Part shown: one piece after another, positions 44,070-53,067 of the stretch | Layout of the letters: each line of letters opens with the position of its first letter | How positions within the stretch are numbered: position 1 is the stretch's first letter | DNA from: Microbacterium esteraromaticum | Lineage (GTDB): Bacteria > Actinomycetota > Actinomycetes > Actinomycetales > Microbacteriaceae | Direction of reading: 5' to 3' | Length of the DNA stretch: 64,000 nucleotides | Assembly (NCBI RefSeq): GCF_014084045.1 | Contig: NZ_CP043732.1 | Location: 682,001-746,000, forward strand | Translations under genes and position numbers: made by a program | Notes under the pieces: model-generated | What the model saw: the letters and a program-made list of their open reading frames with translations, nothing else | Database searches by the model: none | Told to the model about the DNA's origin: nothing

Positions 44070-45272
44070 TTAGGACTCGAGCACGAGGCGCAGCTGCTCT
44101 ACGGCCCAGTCGAGCTCGGTCGCGCGGATCACCAGCGGCGGGGCGATGCGGATCGTCTGACCGTGCGTGTCCTTGACGAGCACGCCGCGCTCGCGGAGCC
44201 GCTCGGCCGTCTCGCGTCCTGTGCCGTACGAGGGATCGATGTCGACACCCGCCCACAGGCCGGCGATGCGCACCGCGGTGACCCCATAGCCGATGAGCGG
44301 TTCTAGCGCCGACGACAGGTGCGCGCCCAGCTGACGCGCGCGCTCCTGGAACTCGCCGGTCGAGAGCATCTCGACGACCTTCGTGCCGACGGCGGCGGCG
44401 AGAGGGTTGCCGCCGAACGTCGAGCCGTGCTCACCCGGGCGGATCACACCGAGCACGTCACGGTCGCCGACGACGGCCGAGACAGGCAGGATGCCCCCGC
44501 CGAGCGCCTTGCCGAGCAGGTACAGGTCGGGCACGACACCCTCGCGATCGCACGCGAAGGTCTCGCCGACCCTGCCCAGGCCCGACTGGATCTCGTCGGC
44601 GACGAACAGCACGTTCTTCTCGTCGCAGATCTCGCGCACGCGGCGCAGGTACCCCTCGGGCGGGATGATGACCCCGCCCTCGCCCTGGATCGGCTCGATC
44701 AGCACCGCGGCGGTGTCGTCGGTGATAGCCGCGGCGATCGCATCCGCGTCTCCGTACGGCACGGTGTCGAAGCCGGGGGTGTACGGACCGAAGTCGTCGC
44801 GCGCCTCGGGATCGTCGCTGAAGCTGACGATCGTCGTCGTGCGACCGTGGAAGTTGCCGGCCGCGACGATGATGCGAGCCCTGCCCTCGGCGATTCCCTT
44901 GACCCGGTAGCCCCAGGCGCGGGCGACCTTGATGCCCGTCTCGACGGCCTCGGCGCCGGTGTTCATCGGCAGCACGAGCTCTTTGCCGCACAGCGTCGCG
45001 AGCGCTGCGGCGAAGGGCTCCAGCTGGTCGTTCATGAACGCGCGGCTGGTGAGCGTGATCCGGCCGAGCTGCGTGACGAGCGCGTCGACGATCGCCGGAT
45101 GCCGGTGGCCGAAGTTCACCGCCGAGTACGCGGCCAGAAGGTCGAGGTAGCGCTTGCCGTCGGCATCCGTCACCCACACGCCCTCGCCCTCGGCGAGGAC
45201 CACGGGCAGCGGGTGGTAGTTCTCGGCGACGTGAGGCTCGGCGGAGGATCCCTGCGCCGCGGTCGACATCAT
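44070..45272 (-). CDS. rocD: Ornithine aminotransferase
   Basis: 400 residues, class III PLP transaminase. NTGAEAVETGIKVARAWGY, FHGRTTT, VADEIQSGLGR and LLGKALGGGILPVSAV with the PLP lysine Lys255; HGSTFGGNPLA follows. It converts ornithine and 2-oxoglutarate to glutamate semialdehyde and glutamate. ATG at 45272 overlaps the hydrolase stop (ATGA); a second ATG is the next codon. Its product is the substrate of the aldehyde dehydrogenase half of PutA, of which two copies lie in this window. Confidence 0.92.
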   Translation of the reverse strand: MMSTAAQGSSAEPHVAENYHPLPVVLAEGEGVWVTDADGKRYLDLLAAYSAVNFGHRHPAIVDALVTQLGRITLTSRAFMNDQLEPFAAALATLCGKELVLPMNTGAEAVETGIKVARAWGYRVKGIAEGRARIIVAAGNFHGRTTTIVSFSDDPEARDDFGPYTPGFDTVPYGDADAIAAAITDDTAAVLIEPIQGEGGVIIPPEGYLRRVREICDEKNVLFVADEIQSGLGRVGETFACDREGVVPDLYLLGKALGGGILPVSAVVGDRDVLGVIRPGEHGSTFGGNPLAAAVGTKVVEMLSTGEFQERARQLGAHLSSALEPLIGYGVTAVRIAGLWAGVDIDPSYGTGRETAERLRERGVLVKDTHGQTIRIAPPLVIRATELDWAVEQLRLVLES

Positions 45273-46147
45273 GCTCCGCGGAGCTCGAGCGTGCAGCACT
45301 TGATCCCGCCGCCGCCGAGCAGCAGCTCGGAGAGGTCGACGGTGATCGGGTTGTAGCCGCGCTCGCGCAGCTGCTTCTCGAAGCCCTTCGCGCGCGGCGA
45401 GATGATCACGTTGTAGCCGTCGCTCGCCGAGTTCAGCCCGAACACGGCGCCGTCCTCGTCGCTGACGAGGATCGCGTCGGGGAAGCGCTCTTCGAGGATG
45501 GCACGGCTGGCGTCGTCGAACGCGCCGGGAAGGTAGGCGATGTTGGCTCGCTCAGGTCCGCCGTTCTCGACGCCCTGCACAGGGTCGAGCACCGTGAGGG
45601 CGGTGTCGAGGTGGTAGAAGCGCGGGTCGACGAGGTTGAGGGTGACGACCTCACGGCCGAAGACATCGCCCACCTCGCGGTGGCTGTCGCCGGCGGATCG
45701 GAAACCGGTGCCGGCCAGGATCACATCGCCGACGAGCAGGAAGTCGCCTTCGCCCTCGTTGACCTCCTGCGGCATGACGGTGTCGAAGCCGTTGGCCCGG
45801 AACCACTCCGCGAATGCGGGGGACTCGCCCCGGCGCTGCTCGAAGTAGAACTCGGGCACGTAGGCGCGGCCGCCGATGACGAACCCGCCGTTGGCGGTGT
45901 AGACCATGTCGGGGTAGCCCGCGAGCGGTTCGATGAGCTCGACCTCGTGACCGAGCTCGAGGTAGAGGTCGTGCAGCTTCTGCCACTGAGCGACGGCCTT
46001 GGCCGTGTCGGTCGGCTTGGCCGGCTCCATCCACGGGTTGATCTTGTAGCTGACCGTGAAGTGCTCTGGTCGGCACATCAGGTAGCGGCGATGGTGGGCG
46101 GTGCGGGTCGCGTCGGCGACTGCCGATGCGGTCTCAGGCGTGGACAT
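45269..46147 (-). CDS. ddaH: Dimethylargininase / arginine-deiminase-like hydrolase
   Basis: 292 residues of the guanidino-group-modifying superfamily. RYLMCRPEHFTVSYKINPWM at the N-terminus, YPDMVYTANGGFV, catalytic His region RFYHLDTALTVLD, and the C-terminal nucleophile region GGGIKCCTLEL (Cys284/Cys285). It hydrolyses methylarginines or a related guanidino compound to citrulline or ornithine-type products. Coupled directly to rocD, so an arginine-to-glutamate catabolic role is likely. True substrate (dimethylarginine versus arginine) is not visible from sequence. Confidence 0.88.
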   Translation of the reverse strand: MSTPETASAVADATRTAHHRRYLMCRPEHFTVSYKINPWMEPAKPTDTAKAVAQWQKLHDLYLELGHEVELIEPLAGYPDMVYTANGGFVIGGRAYVPEFYFEQRRGESPAFAEWFRANGFDTVMPQEVNEGEGDFLLVGDVILAGTGFRSAGDSHREVGDVFGREVVTLNLVDPRFYHLDTALTVLDPVQGVENGGPERANIAYLPGAFDDASRAILEERFPDAILVSDEDGAVFGLNSASDGYNVIISPRAKGFEKQLRERGYNPITVDLSELLLGGGGIKCCTLELRGA

Positions 46148-46340
46148 GGGTGCTCCTCGAGAAGGTGCGGCGGACGCTGTCCAGGGGCCTGACGGAAGTT
46201 CGACCCGCCGCTCCGATGCGGACCGCGGGGAAGATGCGACACAGGCACGCCTCTGACATTTTCGCATCCGGATGCCCGGATCGCCACCCGAGCGCCCCGA
46301 TGATCCGGGCGGACGGCGCCGAGGGCATCCGGATGCCGAC

Positions 46341-46377
46341 GGGCCCCGGCGCGCACGGGGTGTGTGCGCCGGGGCCC
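46341..46377 (-). terminator. Strong 16-bp hairpin after the M14 peptidase gene
   Basis: GGGCCCCGGCGCGCAC (46341-46356) pairs with 46362-46377 (one G-T wobble) around a GGGGT loop, 14 bp beyond the peptidase stop at 46392. Placed exactly where a terminator is expected on the minus strand, though without a U-tract. The remaining gap to ddaH (46148-46340) should hold the ddaH promoter; no clear -10/-35 was seen. Confidence 0.7.
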
Positions 46378-46391
46378 GCCTCGTCATCCGA

Positions 46392-47462
46392 TCACTCGTC
46401 CTCGGCGGGACCCGAGCGCTGCTCGGACAGCGTGTCCCAGAACGAGATGTCCGCGGTGTCGATCGAGCCGTCGGCGACGGCTCGGATCGTGCTCTCGAGG
46501 GTGAGGACGGTCTGCTGGCGCAGGTACCCGTTCGACTTCTGCCCGAGCACCGCGCCGGCGTTCTCATGGTCGCTCATGCCGCGCATCTCGAACAGCAGGG
46601 TGGAGATGCCGTACTCGGCCGCGATGCCGTTGCGGGCGATCGTGTTGGCGGTGCCGCCGACGTACTTGCCGAGGTGGCCCCAGCCCGTCGCGTCGACGTT
46701 CTGGTAGACGATGGCGCCGAGGCGCTTCGATCCTTCGAGCACATCCGGGGCGACGTCTGGAGTCGTCGGATACAGGATCGAGCCCGACACGAGCTTGCCG
46801 TCGATGCGCGACTGCGTGCCCTGGTGGTGCAGGTCGATCATGTAGTCGATGTCGTACTTCGTCAGCACGCTGCCGTGCAGCGCCTGGATCTCAGGCTGCG
46901 TCTTGGCCACGTGGTCGCGGTTGATGTCGACGTTGTTCGCGTTGTACCTGGTCAGGTGGCGGTCGCCGGCTGCGAGGTAGTCGTCGAGCGGGAAGTCGAC
47001 GTCGCCCATGGCCCCGTCGGGATTGAGCATCGGCAGCACGAGGATGTTGATGTTCTCGAGTACGCCCTTCATGCGCCCGGTGCCCAGGTGCTTGATGACC
47101 TCGAGCGCGCCCTCCGTGGTGAGCTGCTCGTTGCCGTGCTGCTGGGTGAGGAACAGGATCGTGGGGTTGGCCGGGTCGGACAGGTACTTCGCCAGGTACA
47201 GGTCGCGGCCCTTCACCGACTGGCCGATGACCTCGAGCTCGAGGGCGGACTGCTTGGCGTCCTGGGCCTTGAGCTCGCTGACCATCGAGTCGTAGGTGTG
47301 CAGGATAGACGTGTTGATCGTCTCATTCCCGTTGTAGTTCGGGCCCTCGCCGACGGCGAGCGCAGGGGATGCGCTCATCGCCAGAACCAGAACCGAGCCG
47401 GCCAGCGCGCAGCCGACCTTCGTGCTCAGACGGGCGGTCGATCGGAATGGAGTGCTTTTCAT
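46392..47462 (-). CDS. Secreted M14 family zinc carboxypeptidase
   Basis: 356 residues. Sec signal peptide in residues 1-36 (STKVGCALAGSVLVLAMSAS, cleavage near ALA-V). Zinc ligands are His109 and Glu112 (QQHGNEQ) and His212 or His213 (DLHHQGT); NPDG and NRDH are family motifs, and Glu292 (LLFEMRG) is the catalytic general base. The enzyme trims C-terminal residues of peptides or peptidoglycan stems outside the cell. It lacks a cell-wall anchor. Ribosome site GGAG just upstream of the ATG. Confidence 0.9.
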   Translation of the reverse strand: MKSTPFRSTARLSTKVGCALAGSVLVLAMSASPALAVGEGPNYNGNETINTSILHTYDSMVSELKAQDAKQSALELEVIGQSVKGRDLYLAKYLSDPANPTILFLTQQHGNEQLTTEGALEVIKHLGTGRMKGVLENINILVLPMLNPDGAMGDVDFPLDDYLAAGDRHLTRYNANNVDINRDHVAKTQPEIQALHGSVLTKYDIDYMIDLHHQGTQSRIDGKLVSGSILYPTTPDVAPDVLEGSKRLGAIVYQNVDATGWGHLGKYVGGTANTIARNGIAAEYGISTLLFEMRGMSDHENAGAVLGQKSNGYLRQQTVLTLESTIRAVADGSIDTADISFWDTLSEQRSGPAEDE

Positions 47463-47622
47463 GGGGAGTTCTCCTTCGAACCGATGTGGTGCGCCGGAAG
47501 CCGCATATGTCAGTGCTCCGGTCTGCACCCGGAGCTTCGATCCAATCACGGGGCGCAGCGGTCGGGCAATCGTTTTCCACATGACGGCACGCACTCGATC
47601 CGCCACGGAGAGGCGCGGCACG

Positions 47623-48606
47623 TCACTCCGAGACGCGCACGACGACCTTGCCCACCGTGTGCCCACCTGCGACGTGGGCGATGGCGTCGCCGGCGTCCTC
47701 GAATGCGTACTCACGCTCGATCAGCGGGTTCACCCGCCCGTCAGCGACGAGCTCGAGCAGTCGCGCGAGGATCTCCGGCTCGGCCTTGGCGGCGAGAGAC
47801 CGGATGCGACGGCGCGATCCGATCGAGAGCAGCGCAGCCCTCAGCATCCGGGGCACGGGTCCGAGCACTCGACCGCCGTCGCCTCCGACGAGCACGACCG
47901 ATCCGCCCTCGTGCACCAGGCGCCGCAGGTCGCGCAGCGGCGCCCCGCTCGCGATCTCGATCACGGCGTCGTAGGTGTCGGCGGGCAGCCACGCCGGTGG
48001 GATGCCGCGGTCGATCGCGGTCGCGCCGAGGCCTTCGATCACGGCGCGGTTGCGCGTGCTGCACGTGGCGTCCACCTGCGCTCCTCGCAGCGCGGCGAGC
48101 TGCACCGCGAAGGTGCCGACACCGCCCGAGGCACCGAGGATCAGCACGCGATGCCCGTCGTCGGTCCCCGCCGCCTCGAGAGCCTGCCAGGCCGTGCCCG
48201 CCGCGATGGGGAGGGTCGCCGCATCCGTCGGAGACACGTTCTGAGGCCGCTGCGCGAGCCGCGCGGCGGGAGCGACGGCGTACTCGGCGAGCCCTCCCCC
48301 GCCCGGCAGCTCGACGACGACCTCGTCGCCGATGTCCACGCCGTCCACGTCCGCTCCCTTCGCGATGACCGTTCCTGCGACGTCCATGCCGCGAACGGGA
48401 TCGCGCGGACGGCGGATGCCGAACACGGGCCGCACCAGCAGAGGGTCGCCGAGCATGATCCGCACGTCGCCGGCGTTGAGCGCGGTGGCCCGCACGCGCA
48501 GCAGCACCTCACCGCTGCCGGGCCCGGGGATGGGGCGCTCGGCGAGACGGACGCCAGACGCCGGGCCGTATTCGGTCTGCTCCCACGCGCGCATCGATTC
48601 GGTCAT
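47623..48606 (-). CDS. Quinone-oxidoreductase-like NADPH-dependent reductase (MDR family)
   Basis: 327 residues. GroES-like N-domain (VLLRVRATALNAGDVRIMLG) without the zinc-ligand cysteines, and a Rossmann domain with VLILGASGGVGTFAVQLA binding NADPH. Family members reduce quinones or enones. First codon ATG at 48606 lies one base from the stop of the Xre gene, so it is the last gene of that small operon (membrane protein, Xre regulator, reductase) and likely under the same operators. Confidence 0.86.
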   Translation of the reverse strand: MTESMRAWEQTEYGPASGVRLAERPIPGPGSGEVLLRVRATALNAGDVRIMLGDPLLVRPVFGIRRPRDPVRGMDVAGTVIAKGADVDGVDIGDEVVVELPGGGGLAEYAVAPAARLAQRPQNVSPTDAATLPIAAGTAWQALEAAGTDDGHRVLILGASGGVGTFAVQLAALRGAQVDATCSTRNRAVIEGLGATAIDRGIPPAWLPADTYDAVIEIASGAPLRDLRRLVHEGGSVVLVGGDGGRVLGPVPRMLRAALLSIGSRRRIRSLAAKAEPEILARLLELVADGRVNPLIEREYAFEDAGDAIAHVAGGHTVGKVVVRVSE

Positions 48607-48607
48607 G

Positions 48608-48823
48608 TCATGCCTCCGGGTACTGGAAGAGATCGTCGATGCCGACGCCGAAGGCGCGGGCGATCTGGAACGCGAGCTCGAGAGTCGGCGAGTAGCGCCC
48701 CTGCTCGATGGCGATGAGGGTCTGCCTGGTGACGCCGATGCGCGCGGCGAGGTCAGCCTGTGTCATCCCGGCCTCCTCCCGCTGCGCCCGGATCGTGTTG
48801 GTGACAAGGGTCGGCTTGACCAT
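48608..48823 (-). CDS. Small Xre-type HTH regulator (YozG-like)
   Basis: 71 residues. A single HTH_3 domain at residues 12-65: MTQADLAARIGVTRQTLIAI and EQGRYSPTLELAFQIARAFG, ending DDLFQYPE. These short regulators commonly sit next to a small membrane protein. The ATG overlaps the membrane-protein stop (TGATG). It probably binds the two inverted sites in the promoter at 49258-49342 and represses the three-gene operon. Confidence 0.9.
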   Translation of the reverse strand: MVKPTLVTNTIRAQREEAGMTQADLAARIGVTRQTLIAIEQGRYSPTLELAFQIARAFGVGIDDLFQYPEA

Positions 48824-49257
48824 CACACGAGCCCGCGTCGGTAGGCGATCACGCGGGCGATGCCGCCGATGAACGCCGAGACGGCGAATCCCGCGTACAT
48901 CGTCTGAGCGATCCAGAACGGATCGCTGCGGAAGGCGCACAGCGAGATGACGGCTACACCGGCGATGACGAGGAAGCTGTGCTCGACGCGCCCGCCCATG
49001 CGGGTGATGTCGCGGTCGCGGATGTCAGTCGCGGTTGCCGCAGCGAGGTCCTTGCGACCGGCGATGATCCCCCACACGATGCTGATGACGATGCTCAGCC
49101 CGATTCCGACGCCGATCGCCCACAGCATGGGCCAGAGCCAGTCGGTCTGCTCGACGGGTGTCGCCCGGAAGCCCCAGAGCAGGAAGAGGTAGAGGGAGAC
49201 CGAGACGACGGTGCCGATGAGCCCCGCCCACGCGACACGCTCCTGATAGACCATCAC
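48823..49257 (-). CDS. Small four-TM membrane protein (Xre-partner type)
   Basis: 144 residues with four predicted TM segments: about 11-30, 43-65, 96-112 and 117-135. A short charged loop (AGRKDLAAATATDIRDRDIT) lies between TM2 and TM3. Resembles the conserved membrane proteins found next to short Xre regulators. The job is unknown; it might sense stress or control the regulator. First gene after the well-defined promoter with two operators; starts at one of two adjacent ATGs. Confidence 0.75.
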   Translation of the reverse strand: MMVYQERVAWAGLIGTVVSVSLYLFLLWGFRATPVEQTDWLWPMLWAIGVGIGLSIVISIVWGIIAGRKDLAAATATDIRDRDITRMGGRVEHSFLVIAGVAVISLCAFRSDPFWIAQTMYAGFAVSAFIGGIARVIAYRRGLV

Positions 49258-49342
49258 ACACCTCCGTGTAAAAAATTCTTTACACGGAGAGTACGGCCGC
49301 CCGAATCATGATGTCAAGAATTTTTTACAATGACATCGGGCC
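49258..49342 (-). promoter_or_regulatory. Promoter with two inverted 18-bp operators
   Basis: TGTAAAAAATTCTTTACA at 49267-49284 sits in a 10-bp-arm palindrome 49263-49288 (TCCGTGTAAA). The near-identical TGTAAAAAATTCTTGACA is on the minus strand at 49329-49312. On the minus strand the second contains TTGACA (49317-49312) as -35, with an 18-bp spacer and TACTCT (49293-49288) as -10. The operators thus cover the -35 and the region just after the -10, fitting repression by the Xre protein. GGAGG upstream of the ATG is the ribosome site. Confidence 0.85.
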
Positions 49343-52300
49343 TCAGATGACGTCAGAGCTCCAGTCGTCGGGATTCCCGAAGCGGTGCGCGGTGATCGAG
49401 ATGGCCTGCTCGTGCACGAAGGGCAGAAGCTCCAACCGCCCGGCAGAGGTGACCTCGCCGTCGTACACCGCGAGGTCGGGGTCGCCGTCCAGCGCCTCCG
49501 CGAGGGTTCGGTGCAGCGCGGTCGCCGACTCGCGGCCGCCGACGAGACGCACCCTCTCCTCGACGGCGGGCGCCGAGACGCCATCCGCGACGATGTCGCC
49601 GCGGTGCAGCATCCGCTCGATCCACTCGGTGTCGCTCTCGACGGCGACCGCGACGCCGAGGTCACCCAGCTCGCCTCGGATGCCGGCCGGCAGCCCTGCC
49701 GGCACGGAGAGCATGAACTCGGCGCCGGAGCGGATCCCGGCGAGTACGACCCGCAGAACCTCGTGCAGAGGCGCGTCTCCCGTGGCTCGCACCGCGACGG
49801 GCACGGGCCGGTAGCGGAACAGGTTGCGCTCGACGCCGAGCTGCGACACGTCGCGCACCTGACCGAACTCGCGATCCCACGCGACGGCGTCGGCGAGTGC
49901 CGACTGGCGCAGCCACTCGAAGCCATCGAAGTCGAGCGACGGCTGCGCCGCCTCGATGAGGGCCGCGATGCGCACGTCCAGCCCACGCAGGTGCAGCGTG
50001 CTCGATGACTTGCCCCGTGGCCGCGAGCGCCAGGTGCCGAGGCCGATGAGGTAGTTCGGACCTCCCGCCTTGGCCCCCGGCCCCACCGATGAGCGCTTCC
50101 ACCCGCCGAAAGGCTGGCGCTGCACGATCGCGCCCGTGATCCCCCGGTTCACATAGAGATTGCCCGCCTGCACATCGTCGAGCCACGGCGCCAGATCGGC
50201 GGGGTCCTGCGTGTGCAGACCGGCGGTGAGTCCGTACGAGACGGCGTTCTGCAGGTCGATCGCGGCGCTCAGGGTCGGTGCGTGCATGATGCCCAGCATC
50301 GGACCGAAGAACTCCTCGAGGTGCGCACGAGAGCCGGGCTGCACGCCCACCCGCACGCCAGGGGTCCACAGGCGTCCGCTGTCGTCGAGCGAGCGAGGCT
50401 CGATCAGCCACTTCTCGTCTGCTTCGAGCTGCGTGAGCGCCCACGCCAGCTTGCCCTGCGGCCGCTCGATCACCGGTCCGATCTCCGCGGTCGGATCCGA
50501 AGGCCAAGCGACCCGCAGCGACCGCACGGCGTCGACCAGCTGACGCACGAACCGCTTCGAATGCCCCACCGGGCCGACGAGGATCGCCAGCGACGCCGCC
50601 GAGCACTTCTGCCCTGCGTGTCCGAACGCGCTCTTGACGAGGTCCGCGACGGCGAGATCGATGTCGGCGGTGGGGGTGACGATGATCGCGTTCTTGCCGC
50701 TGGTCTCGGCGAGCAGCGACAGGTCGGGGCGCCACGAGCGGAACAGGGCCGCCGTGTCCCACGATCCGGTGAGGATGACCCGGTCGACGGCGGGATGCGT
50801 GATGAGACGGCGGCCGAGTTCCTGCTCACCGAGCTCGACGAGCGCGAGAACGTCGCGCGGGACACCGGCCTCCCACAGCGCCTCTGCGATCACGGCCGCG
50901 CAGCGGCGAGCCTGATGCGCCGGCTTGAAGACGACACCGGAGCCGGCGGCGAGCGCGGCAAGCACTCCCCCTGCCGGGATCGCGAGCGGGAAGTTCCACG
51001 GCGGAGTCACCACCGTCACCTTCGCCGGCTCGAAGACGGCGCCGCTGATCCCGTCGAGCTCGCGGCAGGTCGCGGCGTAGTACTTCGCCATGTCGACCGC
51101 CTCGCTCACCTCGACGTCAGCCTCGGCGAACACCTTGCCGGTCTCGACCGCGGCGACCTCGATGAGCTCGCCGCGCCGTGCGGCGAGGGCTGCTGCGGCG
51201 CGCTGCAGAACCTGCGCCCGCTCTGCCGCGGGTCGCGATCCCCAGGCGGATGCCGAGGCGCGAACGCGCTCGATCGCAGCATCCAGCCGCGCGGCGTCGT
51301 CGATGCGCGACGCGCGCAGGGTCGCGATGCCGAGCCCGCGGTCGCGGGCGATGTGCGCGAAGACGCCCTTCGCCCAGGCGCGGTTGGCGGGCAGCGCCGG
51401 ATCGCTGTCCGGCGTGTTCTCGAACCCGGGTGCGCCGTCCGCCGCCGTGATCTCCTGTCTGGCGTAGACGGCGGTCTGCAGGAACGGGTCGTCGACGCCT
51501 TCGTCGATGCGCGATGACCCTCTCGCGATGTCGAGCACGACGCCGGTGAGTTCCTCGTCGACGCTCTGGGGCTGCACGATCGGGCGCGTCGACTCGTGTG
51601 CGGGGGCGGCCCGATTCTGCCTGCGCCGCGCCCCGGTGAGCAGACTGCGGTCGCGCGAGCGCGTGATCGAGTCGACGAAGCGCAGCCGCTCGCGCTCGAA
51701 CAGCGACGGATCGTCGGCGAGATGGAAGGCGGCCGAGAGGAAATTGGACGATGACGCGTTCTCGTCGAGCCGCCGCGCGAGATAGCTGATCGCGACGTCG
51801 AACTCCTTCGGGTCGACGACCGGCACGTACAGCAGCACGGGCCCGACCTCGCGCGAGACGGCCTCGACCTGGCCCTGCGCCATGCCGAGCAGCATCTCGA
51901 ACTCGATCGCGTCGCGCACGCCGCGCTCACCCGCGAGCAGCCAGGCGTAGGCGATGTCGAAGAGGTTGTGCCCAGCGACTCCGATGCGCACAGCGGCGGC
52001 ATTCCGCGGGTCGAAGGCGAAGTCGAGGCAGCGCAGGTAGTTGGCGTCTGTGTCGAGCTTGGTGCTGTACGGGGCCTGGGTCCAGCCGTGCATCACGGCG
52101 TCGACCTTCTCCATGGCGAGGTTCGCGCCCTTGACCAGCCGGATCTTGATCGGCGCACCGCGGTGCTCGACCCGTTCGCGCGCCCAGGCGGTGAGCTCGC
52201 GCAGAGCGGGCAGCGCATCGGGCAGGTAGGTCTGCAGCACGATGCCCGCCTCGAGCATCTTCAGCCGCGGATCTTCGAGCAGTCGAGTGAACACCGCGAT

Positions 52301-53005
52301 CGTGAGGTCGAGATCGCGGTACTCCTCCATGTCGAGGTTGATGAAGGTCCCGTTCCCGGCGGCTGTCACGTACAGCGACATCAGCCTGTCGACGACCTGT
52401 TCGACGGTCTCGTCGAACGCCCACATCGAGATGTGGCTGATGATCGCCGAGACCTTCACCGACACGTAGTCGACGTCGTCACAACGGATCAGATCGTGGA
52501 TGCCCTCGAGGCGCCTGCGTGCCTCGGCGCCACCCAGCACCGCCTCGCCCAGCAGATTGAGGTTGAGTCGCGCGCCCGCATCGGAACCGGTGCGCAGCTT
52601 CTCGAGCGCAGGGCCGAGCTTCTCGGGCCGCGCGTCGACGATGAGGTGCCCGACCATCTCCCGCAGCACGCGGCGAGCGATCGGCACCGTCGGCACCGGA
52701 AGGACCGGTGCGACTCCGCCGCCGAGCCGCACGACACCGCGCAGGTACCAGGGCAGGAAGTCGGGAGCGAGCGGGGCGACGCGATGCAGGTTGGATGCCG
52801 CAGCCGTTGCGCTCTCGGGGCGCATGACGCCGTCGACGAAGCCGAGGGTGAAGGGCAATCCCTTAGGGTCATGCAGCACGCCGGCGAGACGCTGTGCGGC
52901 CGGATCGACCTGCGCGTGGGCCGCCTCGTCGACCCAGCGCCGGGCGAGCGCCGTGGCGCCATCAGCCAGCTGGCGATCCTCGGGCGACGACGACTGCTCT
53001 GCCAT
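49343..53005 (-). CDS. putA: Bifunctional proline dehydrogenase / glutamate-semialdehyde dehydrogenase (second copy)
   Basis: 1220 residues, 70 longer than the copy at 14324, with a linker between halves (around RDRSLLTGARRRQNRAAPAH) as the main extra. Proline dehydrogenase motifs YVSVKVSAI, FINLDMEEYRDLDLTIAVFT, RLVKGANLAMEKVD and IGVAGHNLFDIAYAW; ALDH motifs TPPWNFPLAIPAGG, ETSGKNA with Glu767 and GQKCSAAS with Cys801. Same reaction as the other copy, proline to glutamate. The two are clearly homologous but divergent throughout, so this is an old duplication or separate acquisition. No adjacent LysR gene. Its promoter lies in the short gap before 53068. Confidence 0.93.
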   Translation of the reverse strand: MAEQSSSPEDRQLADGATALARRWVDEAAHAQVDPAAQRLAGVLHDPKGLPFTLGFVDGVMRPESATAAASNLHRVAPLAPDFLPWYLRGVVRLGGGVAPVLPVPTVPIARRVLREMVGHLIVDARPEKLGPALEKLRTGSDAGARLNLNLLGEAVLGGAEARRRLEGIHDLIRCDDVDYVSVKVSAIISHISMWAFDETVEQVVDRLMSLYVTAAGNGTFINLDMEEYRDLDLTIAVFTRLLEDPRLKMLEAGIVLQTYLPDALPALRELTAWARERVEHRGAPIKIRLVKGANLAMEKVDAVMHGWTQAPYSTKLDTDANYLRCLDFAFDPRNAAAVRIGVAGHNLFDIAYAWLLAGERGVRDAIEFEMLLGMAQGQVEAVSREVGPVLLYVPVVDPKEFDVAISYLARRLDENASSSNFLSAAFHLADDPSLFERERLRFVDSITRSRDRSLLTGARRRQNRAAPAHESTRPIVQPQSVDEELTGVVLDIARGSSRIDEGVDDPFLQTAVYARQEITAADGAPGFENTPDSDPALPANRAWAKGVFAHIARDRGLGIATLRASRIDDAARLDAAIERVRASASAWGSRPAAERAQVLQRAAAALAARRGELIEVAAVETGKVFAEADVEVSEAVDMAKYYAATCRELDGISGAVFEPAKVTVVTPPWNFPLAIPAGGVLAALAAGSGVVFKPAHQARRCAAVIAEALWEAGVPRDVLALVELGEQELGRRLITHPAVDRVILTGSWDTAALFRSWRPDLSLLAETSGKNAIIVTPTADIDLAVADLVKSAFGHAGQKCSAASLAILVGPVGHSKRFVRQLVDAVRSLRVAWPSDPTAEIGPVIERPQGKLAWALTQLEADEKWLIEPRSLDDSGRLWTPGVRVGVQPGSRAHLEEFFGPMLGIMHAPTLSAAIDLQNAVSYGLTAGLHTQDPADLAPWLDDVQAGNLYVNRGITGAIVQRQPFGGWKRSSVGPGAKAGGPNYLIGLGTWRSRPRGKSSSTLHLRGLDVRIAALIEAAQPSLDFDGFEWLRQSALADAVAWDREFGQVRDVSQLGVERNLFRYRPVPVAVRATGDAPLHEVLRVVLAGIRSGAEFMLSVPAGLPAGIRGELGDLGVAVAVESDTEWIERMLHRGDIVADGVSAPAVEERVRLVGGRESATALHRTLAEALDGDPDLAVYDGEVTSAGRLELLPFVHEQAISITAHRFGNPDDWSSDVI

Positions 53006-53067
53006 GCGTCCAGCCTAGGCACCGATCCGGCGCACGGCGCGGAACCTCGGGGTTCTATGCTGTGTTC

